From Ctena decussata (Eukaryota; Mollusca; Bivalvia; Lucinida; Lucinidae), in assembly GCA_963989385.1 (NCBI GenBank), contig OZ022499.1, positions 34,960,993-35,024,992 of the forward strand: a DNA stretch of 64,000 nt. Reading direction: 5' to 3'. The first letter of the stretch is position 1. Every line of letters begins with the position of its first letter. The translations under genes and the position numbers were made by a program. The notes beneath the pieces were generated by a model. That model worked only from the letters and a program-made list of their open reading frames with translations. It was not told the DNA's origin and made no database searches. Of the stretch, positions 63,307-64,000 are shown in pieces.

Positions 63307-64000
63307 CAAGACCTATAAGTGCTAGAGCCATTGAATCCTGGGTCATACAAAGGGAATGGTAAAGCTCAAAGTCACCATCAATGTTGCCTTGTGGCTAACA
63401 TTTTATGGTTCTAGGACATAGCAACATTTGCATCAAATTTTGCTCTTGTTTCAATGGTATGATAAAACGTGGGACATTCTTACATCTCGAAAATGAAACT
63501 GAACTCTATTTCGTAACAAAGCTCAGGCAGGCGAGACGCCGCTTTCCGATGAATTCTTGTATATATTTATATATCGCCACCGACGAAACACAAGATAAAT
63601 CATGCATGTTAAACTATCATAGTCGGCACGTATGAATGGTCTGTAATCGGTGAAAAACATTTATTTAAAGTTAGATGTACATGCATGCTTTATGATGCAG
63701 TGTATGATAGAGAGATAAGTTAAATTATAAAATGCTTTTCGAACGTTATATGCATAACTTGTGCCATTTGTTTCAGAAGCTTCCATTAATTTGAAAGGTT
63801 TGCCTTATGAAGTGGCTTTTAAGTCAGCAAAAAGGAAGAAAAACAAACGAGGAGCTCTGAAATGCATCATAATGTGCGTATTTGTTAAATATGCTTACTT
63901 GGTTCATGATAAGTGTTCAAGAACTGTAGAGAACACCACATAACTCTAATTGACCTTTGCTAGTGTTAACATTCCGTAATATGTGCACAGCCTTAGGTGG
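63307..64000. other. Window end; one possible plus-strand exon
   Basis: The interval 63777-63873 is open, preceded by 'gccatttgtttcag' (good acceptor) and followed by GTGCGT. It would encode ASINLKGLPYEVAFKSAKRK and KNKRGALKC. The composition looks coding, but no family is recognised and no partner exon is in the window. Nothing else was seen. Confidence 0.2.

Overview
This is a eukaryotic nuclear window of AT-rich sequence with long introns and very heavy repeat load. The repeat types (tRNA-headed SINEs with tails in CAACCAACC or CTCACTCACT, foldback MITEs, short-TIR elements built around tandem monomers) and the style of the one large gene point to a bivalve mollusc. That assignment is inference from sequence style; no species marker is visible.

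Two protein genes can be supported. (1) A 308-codon intronless plus-strand gene at 10463-11389 encodes a 2-oxoglutarate/Fe(II)-type dioxygenase of the isopenicillin-N-synthase-like group. (2) A minus-strand laccase (multicopper oxidase) gene runs from the ATG at 56965 to the stop at 27700. I rebuilt it as 13 coding exons with consistent splice phases. It gives a 691-residue protein with an N-terminal signal peptide, a Cys-rich segment, all four copper-ligand motifs and a C-terminal membrane anchor. No other complete gene was recognised. The two genes show no obvious functional link.

Layout. 1-10.3 kb: a tandem-repeat element end abutting a LINE reverse-transcriptase relic, a CpG/ACGTC-rich stretch, a tRNA-headed SINE with target-site duplication, and a composite repeat (5.5-10.26 kb) into which other repeats were inserted. 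10.4-11.4 kb: the dioxygenase. 11.7-20.5 kb: minisatellite, a 1.39-kb Tigger-like TIR element, a mariner transposase relic, and two short-TIR elements with tandem cores. 20.7-25.4 kb: a dispersed repeat split by a 4.1-kb element made of 455-bp monomers. 26.1-27.7 kb: a recent 381-bp tandem duplication and a minisatellite just 3' of the laccase stop. 27.7-57.0 kb: the laccase gene. Its ninth intron (12.7 kb) is almost entirely four tandem-repeat elements, two of them a tail-to-tail inverted pair. 57-64 kb: a third foldback MITE, a 3.9-kb TIR element, and smaller MITE or SINE pieces.

The most interesting pattern is that at least six sequence-distinct repeat families share one architecture: short terminal inverted repeats, a tandem-monomer core, a CGGACGGACGG-type tract near one end, and a compact hairpin at or near a terminus. 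Several of them also carry the same nuclear-receptor-like word (AGGTCAAGGTCA).
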